Shown one piece after another: positions 36,557 through 45,732 of a stretch of DNA of 64,000 nucleotides (positions within the stretch are counted from its first letter, which is position 1; each line of letters opens with the position of its first letter). The translations under genes were made by a program, and so were the position numbers. The stretch is taken from the NCBI GenBank assembly GCA_963739985.1, contig CAVUCE010000006.1, positions 372,001 through 436,000 of the forward strand. Direction: 5' to 3'. The DNA comes from CAVUCE01 sp963739985. GTDB lineage: Bacteria > Bacteroidota > Ignavibacteria > Ignavibacteriales > Ignavibacteriaceae. Under the pieces are notes generated by a model. It was not told the origin of the DNA, ran no database searches, and was given only the letters and a program-made list of their open reading frames with translations.

Positions 36557-38935
36557 ATGAAAAAAAATCTATTCTATATAACATTCGTAATATTATTTCT
36601 TATAAATATTTCATACTCTCAATCAACCCCGCCAAAATTTGAATTTAGAGGAGCATGGGTTGCATCAGTTTCAAATCTTGATTGGCCGACTTCGCCTAAT
36701 TTGAGTACTGATCAAAAGAAAGCAAAATTAATTCAATTGTTTGATGATTTGAAAGCAGCAGGTGTTAATGCAATTATCTTTCAAGTTAGAACTGAATGTG
36801 ATGCATTATATAATTCAAAATATGATCCGTGGTCTTACTGGTTAACCGGAAGACAAGGACAAGCTCCAAGTCCTTATTTTGATCCGCTTAAATTTGCAGT
36901 TGAAGAGGCTCATAAAAGAGGAATGGAATTACATGCCTGGATTAACCCTTACAGGGCTATTAAATCAGTTGGAGAATATTCAATTGCTTCCAACCATGTT
37001 ACAAAGCTTCATCCGGATTGGATTTTAACTTTTGACAATGGCAAATTAAAAATTCTTAATCCAGGTTTGCAAGAAGTAAGAGATTATGTTACAAATGTTA
37101 TAATGGATATAGTAAAAAATTATGACGTAGATGGTGTCCATTTTGATGATTATTTTTATCCTTATTCCGGAATAACAAATGAAGATGCAAATACATTTAA
37201 AGATTACCCCAGAGGTTTTTCTAACATTGGAGACTGGCGCAGAGATAATATAAATATTTTTGTGAAAGAAGTTTATGATAGTATACAAGTTGCTAAGCCT
37301 TATGTGAAATTTGGTATAAGTCCATTCGGAATATGGAAAAATGGAGTTCCCTCAGGTATAGTGGGTTTGGATGCGTATAATGTATTGTATGCAGATGCAG
37401 TCGCATGGCTTCAGAATAAAATAGTTGATTATATAACTCCTCAACTTTATTGGCCTTTTGGCGGAGGACAAGATTACGGAAAATTAATGCCATGGTGGGC
37501 TTCTCAAGCAGGCACAAACGGAAGACATTTTTATCCCGGTGAAGCAGGCTACAGAATAGTAAACTGGAGTTCTTCAAGTGAAATGCCGAGACATATCCGG
37601 CTTGGCAGAAGTAATCAGTATTGTCAGGGTAATGTTTATTTTAGAGCGCTAGTAGGTATTTTGGATAATGAAAAAGGTTTCTTAGATACTCTAAAAAATG
37701 ATCTTTATCGTTATCCGGCCCTAACACCAAGAATGGATTGGAAGGATACTTTAAAACCAAATGCGCCGTCAAATTTAAGATTTGAAAAATTAGCTTCTTC
37801 TGGTGTTACAGGACTTACCTGGGACTTACCTAATGTTGCAAGCGACGGAGATACGGCATCAAGATATGTAGTTTATAGATTTGATAATTCCAATATACAA
37901 AGCAGTGATATAAATGATCCTTCAAGGATTCTTAATATAGTGGGAACAAGAGAAGAAATTCCTACTGTATCTTCTACTACTTCAGGAAAAGTTTATTTCG
38001 CTGTAACATCAGTGGATCATAATTCAAACGAGAGTACTTTAAGTAATTTAGTGGAAGTTAATGCTCCTGGAAAACCTACTCTCTCAATACCTCAAAAGTA
38101 TGCTGTTAATCAGAAAGATACTGTTAAGTTGGAGTGGAACTATACTGCGGATGCTTCTGTATATCAATTACAAGTTTCCACTGATTCTACTTTTAATTCC
38201 GGTATATTAACAGATCAATCCGGGTTATCTGATACAACTTTTGCAATTACTAATCTAGAAGGTTTACAAGATTATTTTTGGCGAGTTAAGGCTGCTAATA
38301 TTGCAGGCTACGGCGAGTATTCTGATGTAAGCAAATTTACTACGGGATTTCCTAAAGTTGCGGTTTTACTTGATCCGCCGCATCGTACGCTTAATACACC
38401 AATTAATACAATTGTAAAATGGGCAAAAACTGATTCTGCTAAGTTTTATGAAGTCCAGTTATCTTCTGCTTTATCATTTATAAATACAACAATTTTACAG
38501 GATACAGTTATTACCGGAGATACCGCCCATCAATATTTCAATTTAAATGCGAGTACAATTTATTTTTGGAGAGTTCGAGCCGGAAATAATTATGGCGTTG
38601 GTCCATGGGCTGAGCCGTTTGGTTTTCAAACTGAATCCGGTACTTTAGTTGAAAATGAAAAACAAATTCCATCTGAATACGGACTTGATCAAAATTACCC
38701 GAATCCATTTAATCCGACTACAAGTATTTCATTTTCTTTGCCAAAAGAGAATTTTGTTTCGCTTAAAGTATTTGACATACTAGGAAAAGAAGTTGCTTCT
38801 TTGGTTCAGGAATATTTACCTGCGGGAAGATATTCAATTAGTTTTGACGGCTCAAAATTAACTTCGGGAATGTATATTTACACTTTACAAGCAGGTGATA
38901 AAATATTTAACAAGAAGATGATGCTGGTAAAATAA
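36557..38935 (+). CDS. GHL10-type (DUF187) glycoside hydrolase-like protein with FN3 domains and T9SS domain, copy 1
   Basis: A 792-residue secreted enzyme: signal peptide 1-21 ('NISYSQ'), glycosyl-hydrolase-like 10 catalytic domain (about 27-400, 'FRGAWVASVSNLDWPT', 'AGVNAIIFQVRTECDALY', 'GMELHAWINPYRA', acid cluster in 'DGVHFDDYFYPY'), then two fibronectin-III-like units (about 490-690, 'YQLQVSTDSTF', 'DYFWRVKAAN', 'FWRVRAGNNYG') and a T9SS type A domain ('QNYPNPFNPTTSISF'). GHL10 relatives cleave peptidoglycan glycan strands or related N-acetylated polymers; the exact substrate is inference. Followed by a terminator and a close paralogue. Confidence 0.9.
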   Translation: MKKNLFYITFVILFLINISYSQSTPPKFEFRGAWVASVSNLDWPTSPNLSTDQKKAKLIQLFDDLKAAGVNAIIFQVRTECDALYNSKYDPWSYWLTGRQGQAPSPYFDPLKFAVEEAHKRGMELHAWINPYRAIKSVGEYSIASNHVTKLHPDWILTFDNGKLKILNPGLQEVRDYVTNVIMDIVKNYDVDGVHFDDYFYPYSGITNEDANTFKDYPRGFSNIGDWRRDNINIFVKEVYDSIQVAKPYVKFGISPFGIWKNGVPSGIVGLDAYNVLYADAVAWLQNKIVDYITPQLYWPFGGGQDYGKLMPWWASQAGTNGRHFYPGEAGYRIVNWSSSSEMPRHIRLGRSNQYCQGNVYFRALVGILDNEKGFLDTLKNDLYRYPALTPRMDWKDTLKPNAPSNLRFEKLASSGVTGLTWDLPNVASDGDTASRYVVYRFDNSNIQSSDINDPSRILNIVGTREEIPTVSSTTSGKVYFAVTSVDHNSNESTLSNLVEVNAPGKPTLSIPQKYAVNQKDTVKLEWNYTADASVYQLQVSTDSTFNSGILTDQSGLSDTTFAITNLEGLQDYFWRVKAANIAGYGEYSDVSKFTTGFPKVAVLLDPPHRTLNTPINTIVKWAKTDSAKFYEVQLSSALSFINTTILQDTVITGDTAHQYFNLNASTIYFWRVRAGNNYGVGPWAEPFGFQTESGTLVENEKQIPSEYGLDQNYPNPFNPTTSISFSLPKENFVSLKVFDILGKEVASLVQEYLPAGRYSISFDGSKLTSGMYIYTLQAGDKIFNKKMMLVK

Positions 38936-38948
38936 TTGTTTTGGTTTT

Positions 38949-38996
38949 AAGGCTGTTTCATAAATTGCTAGTTAAATTTTTGAGACAGCCTTTTTT
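38949..38996 (+). terminator. Terminator between the two GHL10 genes
   Basis: AAGGCTGTTTCA (38949-38960) pairs with TGAGACAGCCTT (38981-38992), 12 bp with one G-T pair, 20-nt loop, followed by a six-T run. It lies 13 bases past the stop of the first copy. Confidence 0.85.
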
Positions 38997-39164
38997 AATA
39001 TAGCTTAAATTAATTCCCGCTTTTTTTACAGATTTTACAAAACAATTTTGAAATAAAATCAAGTAAAAAATTAAAAAATCTTTATCGTCATCTTACCTTG
39101 AATTTCATATATATAAGTCATTTATTAAATCATCGATGAATTTTTATAATTTTATTTGGGACAA

Positions 39165-41531
39165 ATGAAAAAACTAATTGTTACTTTTTTACTTATAATC
39201 TCATTTTGTGTATCTGCACAACAAGAATCTCCTAAAAGAGAAATGCGTGGTGCATGGATTGCCACAGTATTAAATTTGGATTGGCCTTCTTCAAATGCCT
39301 TAAGTACGGAACAGCAGAAAGCTCAACTAATAAACATATTAGATCAACTGAAAGCCGCGGGTGTAAATGCTGTTTATTTTCAAGTCAGAGTAGAATGTGA
39401 TGCTTTTTATCAATCATCTTATGATCCCTGGTCTTATTGGTTAACAGGGCAGCAGGGAAGAGCTCCTAATCCATTTTACGATCCTCTAAAATTTGCGATT
39501 GAAGAAGCACATAAAAGAGGAATGGAATTACACGCATGGATAAATCCGTATAGAGTTGTAAGAAATGTAGCAGGAACATATCCAAAAGCTAGTAATCATG
39601 TAACACAAACACATCCGGATTGGATTTTACAAATTGGTAACGTAAAAATTCTTGATCCGGGTTTACCTCAAGTTAGAGATTACGTAACTAATGTTGTTAT
39701 GGATATTGTCAATCGATACGATGTTGACGGAATTCATTTTGACGATTATTTCTACGAATCAGGAATTACAACTCAAGATGCAAATACCTTTAAAAATTAT
39801 GCGAGAGGGTTTACAAATTTAGCGGACTGGCGTAGAGATAATGTTAATCTTTTAGTTGCACAGATTTATAATGAAATAAATAAATCAAAACTATATGTTA
39901 AATTTGGTATAAGCCCTCCGGGAATGTGGAAATCCAACAATCCTCCCGGAATTTGCGGTTATTATGGATATTCTGATATTTATGCAGATGGGCAGTATTG
40001 GCTTCAAAATCATATCATTGATTATATCGCTCCGCAATTATATCACGCAATCGGTTCTTCAATATCATGCGGTAGCACAGATTATAACTTAGTAATGAAA
40101 TGGTGGGCGTCTCATTCTTTTAATCGGCATGTTTTTATTGGACAAGCAGCATACAGAATTTCTGACTGGTCAGCAAGTGAATTGCCAAATCAAATTAGAT
40201 CCGATCGAAATACTGCCAACATAAAAGGCGGAATTTTATATCGAACCAATATGGGAGTGTTAGACAATCCCAGAGGATTTTTAGATTCTCTGAAAAATGA
40301 TTTATACCATTATCCTGCTCTAATTCCTAGAATGGATTGGAAGGATACCGTTTCACCTAATAATCCACAGAACTTAAGATTTGCAAGATTACCAAATTCC
40401 GCTGTTTCGGGTTTAATTTGGGATCTTCCCTCTAAGGCTTCAGACGGAGATTCCGCTTATCGTTACGTTGTATATAATTTTGATAGTTCAACGCCCACTT
40501 CCAACGAAATGAATCAATCTTCAAATATTTTAGATATTGCAGGAGAAAGAACCGAAATACCCAAATCATCAGTAAATAAAAAATTATACTTTGGTGTTTC
40601 GTCATTAGATAGAAATTGGAACGAAAGTGGAATTAGTAATGTAATCTTAATAAATAGTCCGGCTAAACCTGGCTTGGTAGTACCAACTATGTCGGCTTTA
40701 CATCAAAGAGATACAGTAAAACTGATTTGGAATTATGCCGATAATGCAACAAGCTATCATTTGCAAATCGGAACCGATTCAACATTTTCGAAGAATCTGA
40801 TATTAGATGAATCCGGAATAACAGATACAACTTATTCAATTACTAATTTGTTAAGTGTTGAAAAATATTTCTGGCGTGTGCAAGCGAATAACCTTGCCGG
40901 TTTAGGAGATTATTCTGCGACATACAATTTTACTACCGGATTCCCGGGAATACCTGTTTTAGTTGATCCGCCACATACAACACTGGATGTTTCGAATAAT
41001 CCAATTCTAAAATGGCAACCGGATAACCTTGCTGATTCATATCAATTGCAATTATCCATAGCTCGTTCGTTTGACCATCCAACATTAAAATTTGATAGCA
41101 CCGGTATTAGCGACACTACTATGCAAGTGAAAAACTTAGATTATGCACAAATCTATTTCTGGAGAGTTAGAGCGAATAATCAGTATGGTTACGGAAGTTG
41201 GTCTGATATATTCGGTTTTAAAACTGAGGATAATCCGAATTTTGTCCGGGATGAAGGAAGATTACCAAGCGCATTTAACTTAGATCAAAATTATCCTAAT
41301 CCGTTTAATCCTTCTACTACAATTAAGTTTGCAATCCCAAAAGAAGGTTATACTTCTTTAATTATTTATGATATGTTAGGTAGAATAGTTTCTGTCCTGA
41401 TTAATCAAAATCTTTCTGCGGGTAATTATTCTGTTAATTTTGATGCTACACATTTAACGTCCGGTATTTACATTTACAGACTTGTTTCAGGAACAAAAAA
41501 TATTACACATAAAATGATGCTAGTTAAATAA
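39165..41531 (+). CDS. GHL10-type glycoside hydrolase-like protein with FN3 domains and T9SS domain, copy 2
   Basis: A 788-residue paralogue of the preceding gene, with the same order: signal peptide ('SFCVSAQQ'), GHL10 catalytic domain ('MRGAWIATVLNLDWPSS', 'VYFQVRVECDAFY', 'DGIHFDDYFYESG'), two FN3-like units and a T9SS domain ('QNYPNPFNPSTTIKF', ending 'MMLVK'). The two are similar throughout but differ at many positions, so the duplication is old. The longest frame starts TTG 39156; ATG 39165 (MKKLIVTFLLIIS) is the natural start. It has its own upstream region after the first copy's terminator, so regulation may differ. Confidence 0.9.
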   Translation: MKKLIVTFLLIISFCVSAQQESPKREMRGAWIATVLNLDWPSSNALSTEQQKAQLINILDQLKAAGVNAVYFQVRVECDAFYQSSYDPWSYWLTGQQGRAPNPFYDPLKFAIEEAHKRGMELHAWINPYRVVRNVAGTYPKASNHVTQTHPDWILQIGNVKILDPGLPQVRDYVTNVVMDIVNRYDVDGIHFDDYFYESGITTQDANTFKNYARGFTNLADWRRDNVNLLVAQIYNEINKSKLYVKFGISPPGMWKSNNPPGICGYYGYSDIYADGQYWLQNHIIDYIAPQLYHAIGSSISCGSTDYNLVMKWWASHSFNRHVFIGQAAYRISDWSASELPNQIRSDRNTANIKGGILYRTNMGVLDNPRGFLDSLKNDLYHYPALIPRMDWKDTVSPNNPQNLRFARLPNSAVSGLIWDLPSKASDGDSAYRYVVYNFDSSTPTSNEMNQSSNILDIAGERTEIPKSSVNKKLYFGVSSLDRNWNESGISNVILINSPAKPGLVVPTMSALHQRDTVKLIWNYADNATSYHLQIGTDSTFSKNLILDESGITDTTYSITNLLSVEKYFWRVQANNLAGLGDYSATYNFTTGFPGIPVLVDPPHTTLDVSNNPILKWQPDNLADSYQLQLSIARSFDHPTLKFDSTGISDTTMQVKNLDYAQIYFWRVRANNQYGYGSWSDIFGFKTEDNPNFVRDEGRLPSAFNLDQNYPNPFNPSTTIKFAIPKEGYTSLIIYDMLGRIVSVLINQNLSAGNYSVNFDATHLTSGIYIYRLVSGTKNITHKMMLVK

Positions 41532-41656
41532 TGTACAATTTACAATGTATAATGCACAATGAAGAATGTTATATATTAAATGTACTGAATTTGAAACGTG
41601 AGTCTTCAATCGTAAAATTGGAAATAAATTTAGTTCCAAAAAAAGATAATACAAAT

Positions 41657-41684
41657 CGTAGGCGGCGATATTTCGTCGCCCTGC
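41657..41684. repeat. GC-rich hairpin, REP-like
   Basis: GGCGGCGA (41661-41668) pairs with TCGTCGCC (41673-41680) with a 4-base loop and one G-T pair. It is far richer in G+C than its surroundings and non-coding. It looks like a dispersed palindromic unit, but only one copy is in the window. Confidence 0.4.
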
Positions 41685-41707
41685 GAGTTGGGCTCCTTAG
41701 AATGACT

Positions 41708-41815
41708 GTTATTCTGAATCCGGCATTTAGCGGGTGAAAAATCTAATATTGTTATTTCAGACCATCGGGAACTAAGGTTCAACAAGAAATGATTCTTCGC
41801 TTTGCTCTGAATAAC
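41708..41815. repeat. MITE-like imperfect inverted repeat, related to the 22.5-kb element
   Basis: GTTATTCTGA (41708-41717) matches the reverse complement of TCTGAATAAC (41806-41815) at 9 of 10 positions. The interior also folds back on itself ('...GAAAAATCT' against 'AGAAATGATTC...'). The ATTCTGAAT...GAA-ATCT pattern is the same as in the element at 22514-22647, so the two seem to belong to one family. Confidence 0.45.
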
Positions 41816-42377
41816 CTTTTTGGTGAATTCTCTTATATTATAATTAATTACAAATTGGCGATAGCCGTTCATGACAAAAATAAATTGAATTAATAATTGT
41901 TTATTCAGTCTATTTTTCCCTTCAATCCTTTATAAAACCGTGATAATTGTTACTGCATAACATCTCAATGTAAGGTAACTTTTTTATAAGCATCTAAGTT
42001 TAGTAACTTTCCAACATTTATAATATAATTTCTACTCAACTAATTATGAAAAGCATTAATATTATTATGTGCTAATCGAATTTATACCATTGATGTTATT
42101 GAATAAAAAATTTTGTTGTGTAAAAAGTAAAGATAAAAATTAAAGTTGCGGACGCTTTATTATATCTGTACACTCACTCTCAATTATTTCACTGAATACA
42201 GACTTAAAACTCTTTCCGGTTAAATACTAGTATAAAAAACAGTAATGTAAATATGTTTTATCTTTTCGTTAGAAAAGATTAGGTGTTTTCTCTTTAGGCT
42301 AATGTTCATCGGGATTAAGGTATCAGGTGAGATGTACTGTTTCTGTATATAAATATTCAATAAGTTTGGATATATAT

Positions 42378-42600
42378 ATGTTTAGAAAAATATTTTTAGT
42401 GATTGTAATATTATTTTCTTGCACACTATATGCTCAAGACACCAGTAGCACGTTCCGGCAGCGGCACTTCTGCTGATCCGTCCTTTATAGCAAACCTTAA
42501 TAATTTGTATTGGGTAATGCTGAATTTGTCTTCGTGGGAAAAATTTGTGAATTGACCGATAACACAAGTGAAGTTTGAATATTTAATTGATAGCTATTAT
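42378..42600 (+). pseudogene. Remnant of a secreted protein gene (signal peptide plus GLUG-protein-like N-terminus)
   Basis: ATG 42378 opens a good signal peptide (MFRKIFLVIVILFSCTLYAQ), but the frame ends at TGA 42474. One base further the text reads on as 'SGSGTSADPSFIANLNNLYW', the opening typical of large secreted GLUG-motif proteins, and stops again at TGA 42553; a third frame then gives 'LTDNTSEV'. The original gene is thus broken at least twice and its 3' part is missing or unrecognisable. No intact domain remains. The homology statement is from memory of the family and should be searched. Confidence 0.55.
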
Positions 42601-43085
42601 ATTCTAAGAAGTTACGATGAATATGTAGTGCTATTTTCTATTTGATTTAAAACCGATCCTTACTTTTCAAATTCAAATTAAATTTCCTTTGCTCTAAGGG
42701 CTGTAAATAAAATGTTGAAAAAATTAACCCGCATCGGTTATAGCAATTTAGTTTTATAAAATATCATAGAAAACTCTATGGAGTTATTATGAGTGTGTTA
42801 GCGGTACGTTCTCCGGTTATAAGAGCTTTTGTTTCCTGTTTGCAAGTAAAAATTACTCTAAATGGAGAGAAGTAGCTTCGGCAGATATTTTTGCGGTACA
42901 GTCCCATAACATCCATAACCGTTTAAGGAAGGGGAACTATTCACTCAGAGATTATTCATTCGAAACGACATTAATGAAATACAACGGTAATATTTTTCAG
43001 CCGGAATGATTAATCAATCGGATTGCAAAAGTAATATATAAAATAAAGAGACTAAGAAATTATTAATAAAAAATATGGGACAACC
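42601..43085. other. Degenerate stretch with short broken frames
   Basis: About 485 bases between the remnant and the repeat-protein gene. A 70-odd-residue open stretch (about 42784-43008, containing 'SGTFSGYKSF' and 'ASKNYSKWREVASADIFAV') has no start and no family I recognise; shorter pieces such as 'LKKLTRIGYSNLVL' precede it in another frame. It may be further debris of the broken gene or a region of poor sequence. The last 80 bases are AT-rich leader of the next gene. Confidence 0.4.
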
Positions 43086-43709
43086 ATGGCAAAAATTACA
43101 AAAGTTTTATCCTTCTGTGCTTTATTAATATTATCGCTTACCCGGGTTATGTCCGGGCAAACAGCCGACAGCAAAACTTGGATACCATACGGGGTCGTTA
43201 ATGCAATCGCAATTGACGGTAATTATACTTATATCGGCGGAAGCTTTACATACATTGGACCATATACAGGTGGCGGAGCTAAGTTAACCGCGACAGACGT
43301 ATCACTTGATACAAATTTCGCGAAAGTAAACGGGGAAATTTATACATGTGTTTCCGACGGAAGCGGCGGCTGGTATATTGGCGGGGCTTTTACAAAAGTG
43401 GGGAGTTTTACAAGGAATAATATTGCTCATATAAATTCGGACGGTTCCGTTGACGCGGCATGGAATCCTAACTCAAACAGCGGGGTTAATTCACTTGCCG
43501 TAAGCGGTGGTTATATCTATGCCGGTGGAAATTTTACAACAATCGGCGGCCAGACAAGAAACCATATAGCCAAACTTAACAACACAGACGGCAGCGCCGA
43601 CGCGACATGGAATCCTAACTCAAACGGCTATGTTACTTCACTTGCCGTAAGCGGAGGTTATATCTATGTGGGGGGGCAATTTTCAACAATCGGGGGCCAG
43701 GCAAGATAA
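43086..43709 (+). pseudogene. Giant T9SS repeat protein, fragment 1 (signal peptide and first propeller units)
   Basis: A 207-residue fragment beginning with a signal peptide (MAKITKVLSFCALLILSL..VMSGQ) and leading into 49-residue units of the form 'I-AKLNN-TDGSADATWNPN...SLAVSGGYIYAGG-FTTIGGQTRN'. These resemble delta-60/PQQ-like propeller repeats. The frame stops at TAA (43707-43709), where sister units read AGAAACTAT but this one reads AGATAATTT, a nonsense change. The same repeats continue in frame past the stop, so this is the 5' end of a gene that ran to 49102. It was probably one protein of about 2000 residues. Confidence 0.7.
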
Positions 43710-45190
43710 TTTATAGCCAAACTTAACAACACAGACGGCAGCGCAGATGCAACATGGAATCCTAACCCAAACAGCACTGTTTATTCACTTGCCGTAAGCG
43801 GGGGGTATATCTATGCCGGAGGTCAATTCACATCAATCGGCGGACTAACAAGAAACAATATTGCCAAAATTAACAACACAGACGGCAGCGCAGATGCAAC
43901 ATGGAATCCTAATGCAAGCAGTGTTGTTTATTCACTTGCCGTAAGCGGTAGTGATATCTATGCCGGAGGTCTATTCACAACAATTGGCGGCCAGACAAGA
44001 AACTATATAGCCAAACTTAACAACACAGACGGCAGCGCAGATGCAACATGGAATCCTAATGCAAACCGAAGTGTTCAATACCATCGCCGTAAGCGGGAGT
44101 TATATCTATGTAGGGGGTAATTTCACAACAATCGGCGGGCCAGGCAAGATACAATATAGCCAAACTTAACAATACAGACGGCAGAGCAGACGGGACCTGG
44201 AATCTTAATGCAGATAATACCGTTCGAACCATCGCCATAAACGGCAGCGATATCTATGTAGGGGGTGATTTTAAATCAATCGGCGGACTAATAAGAAACT
44301 ATATAGCCAGAATTAACAATACAACCGGCAAAGCAGATGCGAACTGGAATCCTGACGCAAACAGCGCGGTTCGATCAATCGCCGTAAGCGGCAGCGATAT
44401 CTATGCCGGGGGTGGTTTTACAACAATCGGCGGCCAGACAAGGAACTATATAGCTAAACTTAACAACACCAACGGCAGCGCCGATGCATCATGGAATCCT
44501 AATCCAAACAGCTTTGTCACTTCAATTGCCGTAAGCGGGAGTTATATCTATGTAGGGGGGCAATTTTCAACAATCGGAGGCCGGAAACAGAAAGCGGTTA
44601 GCCAAACTTAACAACACAGACGGCAGCGCAGACGCGACATGGAATCCTGGTGCAGACGGCGGTGTTGCCTCAATCGCCCTAAGCGGCAGTGATATCTATG
44701 CAGGAGGCACTTTGCTTTATCTAATATCGGCGGCCGGATAGAGCTTTATAGGCAAACTTAACAATACCGACGGCAGGCTTGGAAGCAACATGGAATCCTA
44801 ATGCAAACTCATATATTACCTCAATCGCCGTAAGCGGGAGCGATATCTATGTCGGGGGTGCTTTTACATCAATCGGCGGCCAATCAAGAAACTATATAGC
44901 CAAACTTAACAACACCAACGGCAGTGCCGACGCAACGTGGAACCCTAACGCAAACTCACAAGTCAATTCAATCGTCGTGAACGGAAGTAATATATATGCC
45001 GGAGGCCAATTTACATCAATCGGGGGCCAGACAAGGAACTATATAGCTAAACTTAACAGCACAGACGGCAGCGCCGACGCAACGTGGAACCCCAACGCGG
45101 ACGGTTATGTTCAATCAATCGCAGTAAACGCCGGTGATTTATACATCGGGGGTAATTTTACAACTATCGGCGGCAGTTACCGGCCAAATT
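43425..45190 (+). repeat. Twelve tandem 147-bp coding repeats (49 residues each)
   Basis: The 'AAA CTT AAC AAC ACA GAC' landmark recurs with its GCC codon ending at 43427, 43571, 43718, 43865, 44012, 44161, 44308, 44455, 44603, 44753, 44901 and 45048. Steps are 144, 147, 147, 147, 149, 147, 147, 148, 150, 148 and 147 bases. Units with 149, 148 and 148 carry frame-shifting insertions; the 150-base unit carries compensating changes. The protein unit has the motif GG-F-SIGG-TRNYIAKLNNTDG, propeller-like. G+C is clearly above the window average (27 of 60 bases in the line starting 45001). Confidence 0.85.
43710..44778 (+). pseudogene. Giant T9SS repeat protein, shifted middle part
   Basis: Units 3-10 of the 147-bp repeat, readable only by changing frame. 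Breaks are visible at about 44080 (CAATACC where sister units lack the T), about 44143 (an extra G in CGGCGGGCC), about 44585 (an extra A in CGGAAACAG), 44707-44745 (insertion and compensating deletion) and about 44775 (an extra base in GGCAGGCTTGG). Sequence between breaks stays close to the sister units. Confidence 0.65.
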
Positions 45191-45732
45191 TAGCGCACTT
45201 TACAGTTAACCAGCCGCCGGTAATTTCCGATATCTCGAAAACGTTAAGCGAAGATTATAGCCTGTTATTTTCAGTGAGGTCTTTTAACACAACGCCGGCA
45301 TATTCGGATCCCGACGGCGATGCGCTAAGTAAAATTAAAATTACATCGCTTCCTTCGCACGGTACATTAACTCTCAGCGGTTCCGGTGTATCGGTAAATG
45401 ATGAAATAGCCGCGGCTAATATTGGAAACCTTCTTTATACTCCGCAGCCTAATTATAACGGGCCTGACAGTTTCGGGTATAATGCCTCTGACGGAAAAGA
45501 TTATGCTCTTGTTTCAAAGTCTGTTAATATTACAATAATAGCAGTAAACGATCGGCCGGTGTTAGCCGGTATAGAAGGAACAGCTTTAAGCTACAAGGAG
45601 GGTGATGCGGCAACGGCAATAACAAGTTCAATTACGGTATCCGACGTAGACAATACAACACAAGCAAGCGCGACTGTAAGTCATAACAAACAACTTTGTC
45701 AGCGGCGAAGATGTATTAAGCTTTACAAATAA
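44779..45732 (+). pseudogene. Giant T9SS repeat protein, fragment 2 (last propeller units, cadherin-like domain)
   Basis: A 317-residue fragment holding the last propeller units and then a bacterial cadherin/Ig-like domain ('PVISDISKTLSEDYSLLFSV', 'SDPDGDALSKIKITSLP', 'YTPQPNYNGPDSFGYNASDG', about 45217-45555). It ends with the beginning of the first ~140-residue unit. Frame is lost near 45690, where GTAAGTCATAAC has one C more than the sister units' GTAAGTATAAC; the remainder continues one base on. The ATG at 44779 is only an internal codon. Confidence 0.65.

Larger units (their letters stand above)
41532..42377. other. Gene-free region with short repeats and hairpins
   Basis: About 850 bases without a credible gene. 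It begins with a degenerate TACAAT/AATGTA-type simple repeat right after the GHL10 stop (41532-41575). Then come a GC-rich hairpin (41657-41684) and a MITE-like imperfect inverted repeat (41708-41815). From 41880 it is AT-rich, with a perfect 8-bp hairpin ATCTTTTC-GTTA-GAAAAGAT at 42260-42279, and it probably includes the promoter and leader of the decayed gene at 42378. Confidence 0.55.

Noticed and set aside
41531..41737. Plus-strand frame of 68 codons after the GHL10 gene
   Set aside because: It runs through the TACAAT repeat and the GC-rich hairpin, and the product has no protein-like pattern.
44779..45732. Independent gene starting at 44779
   Set aside because: The ATG lies within a 147-bp repeat unit, there is no signal peptide or ribosome site, and sister units read straight through this position.
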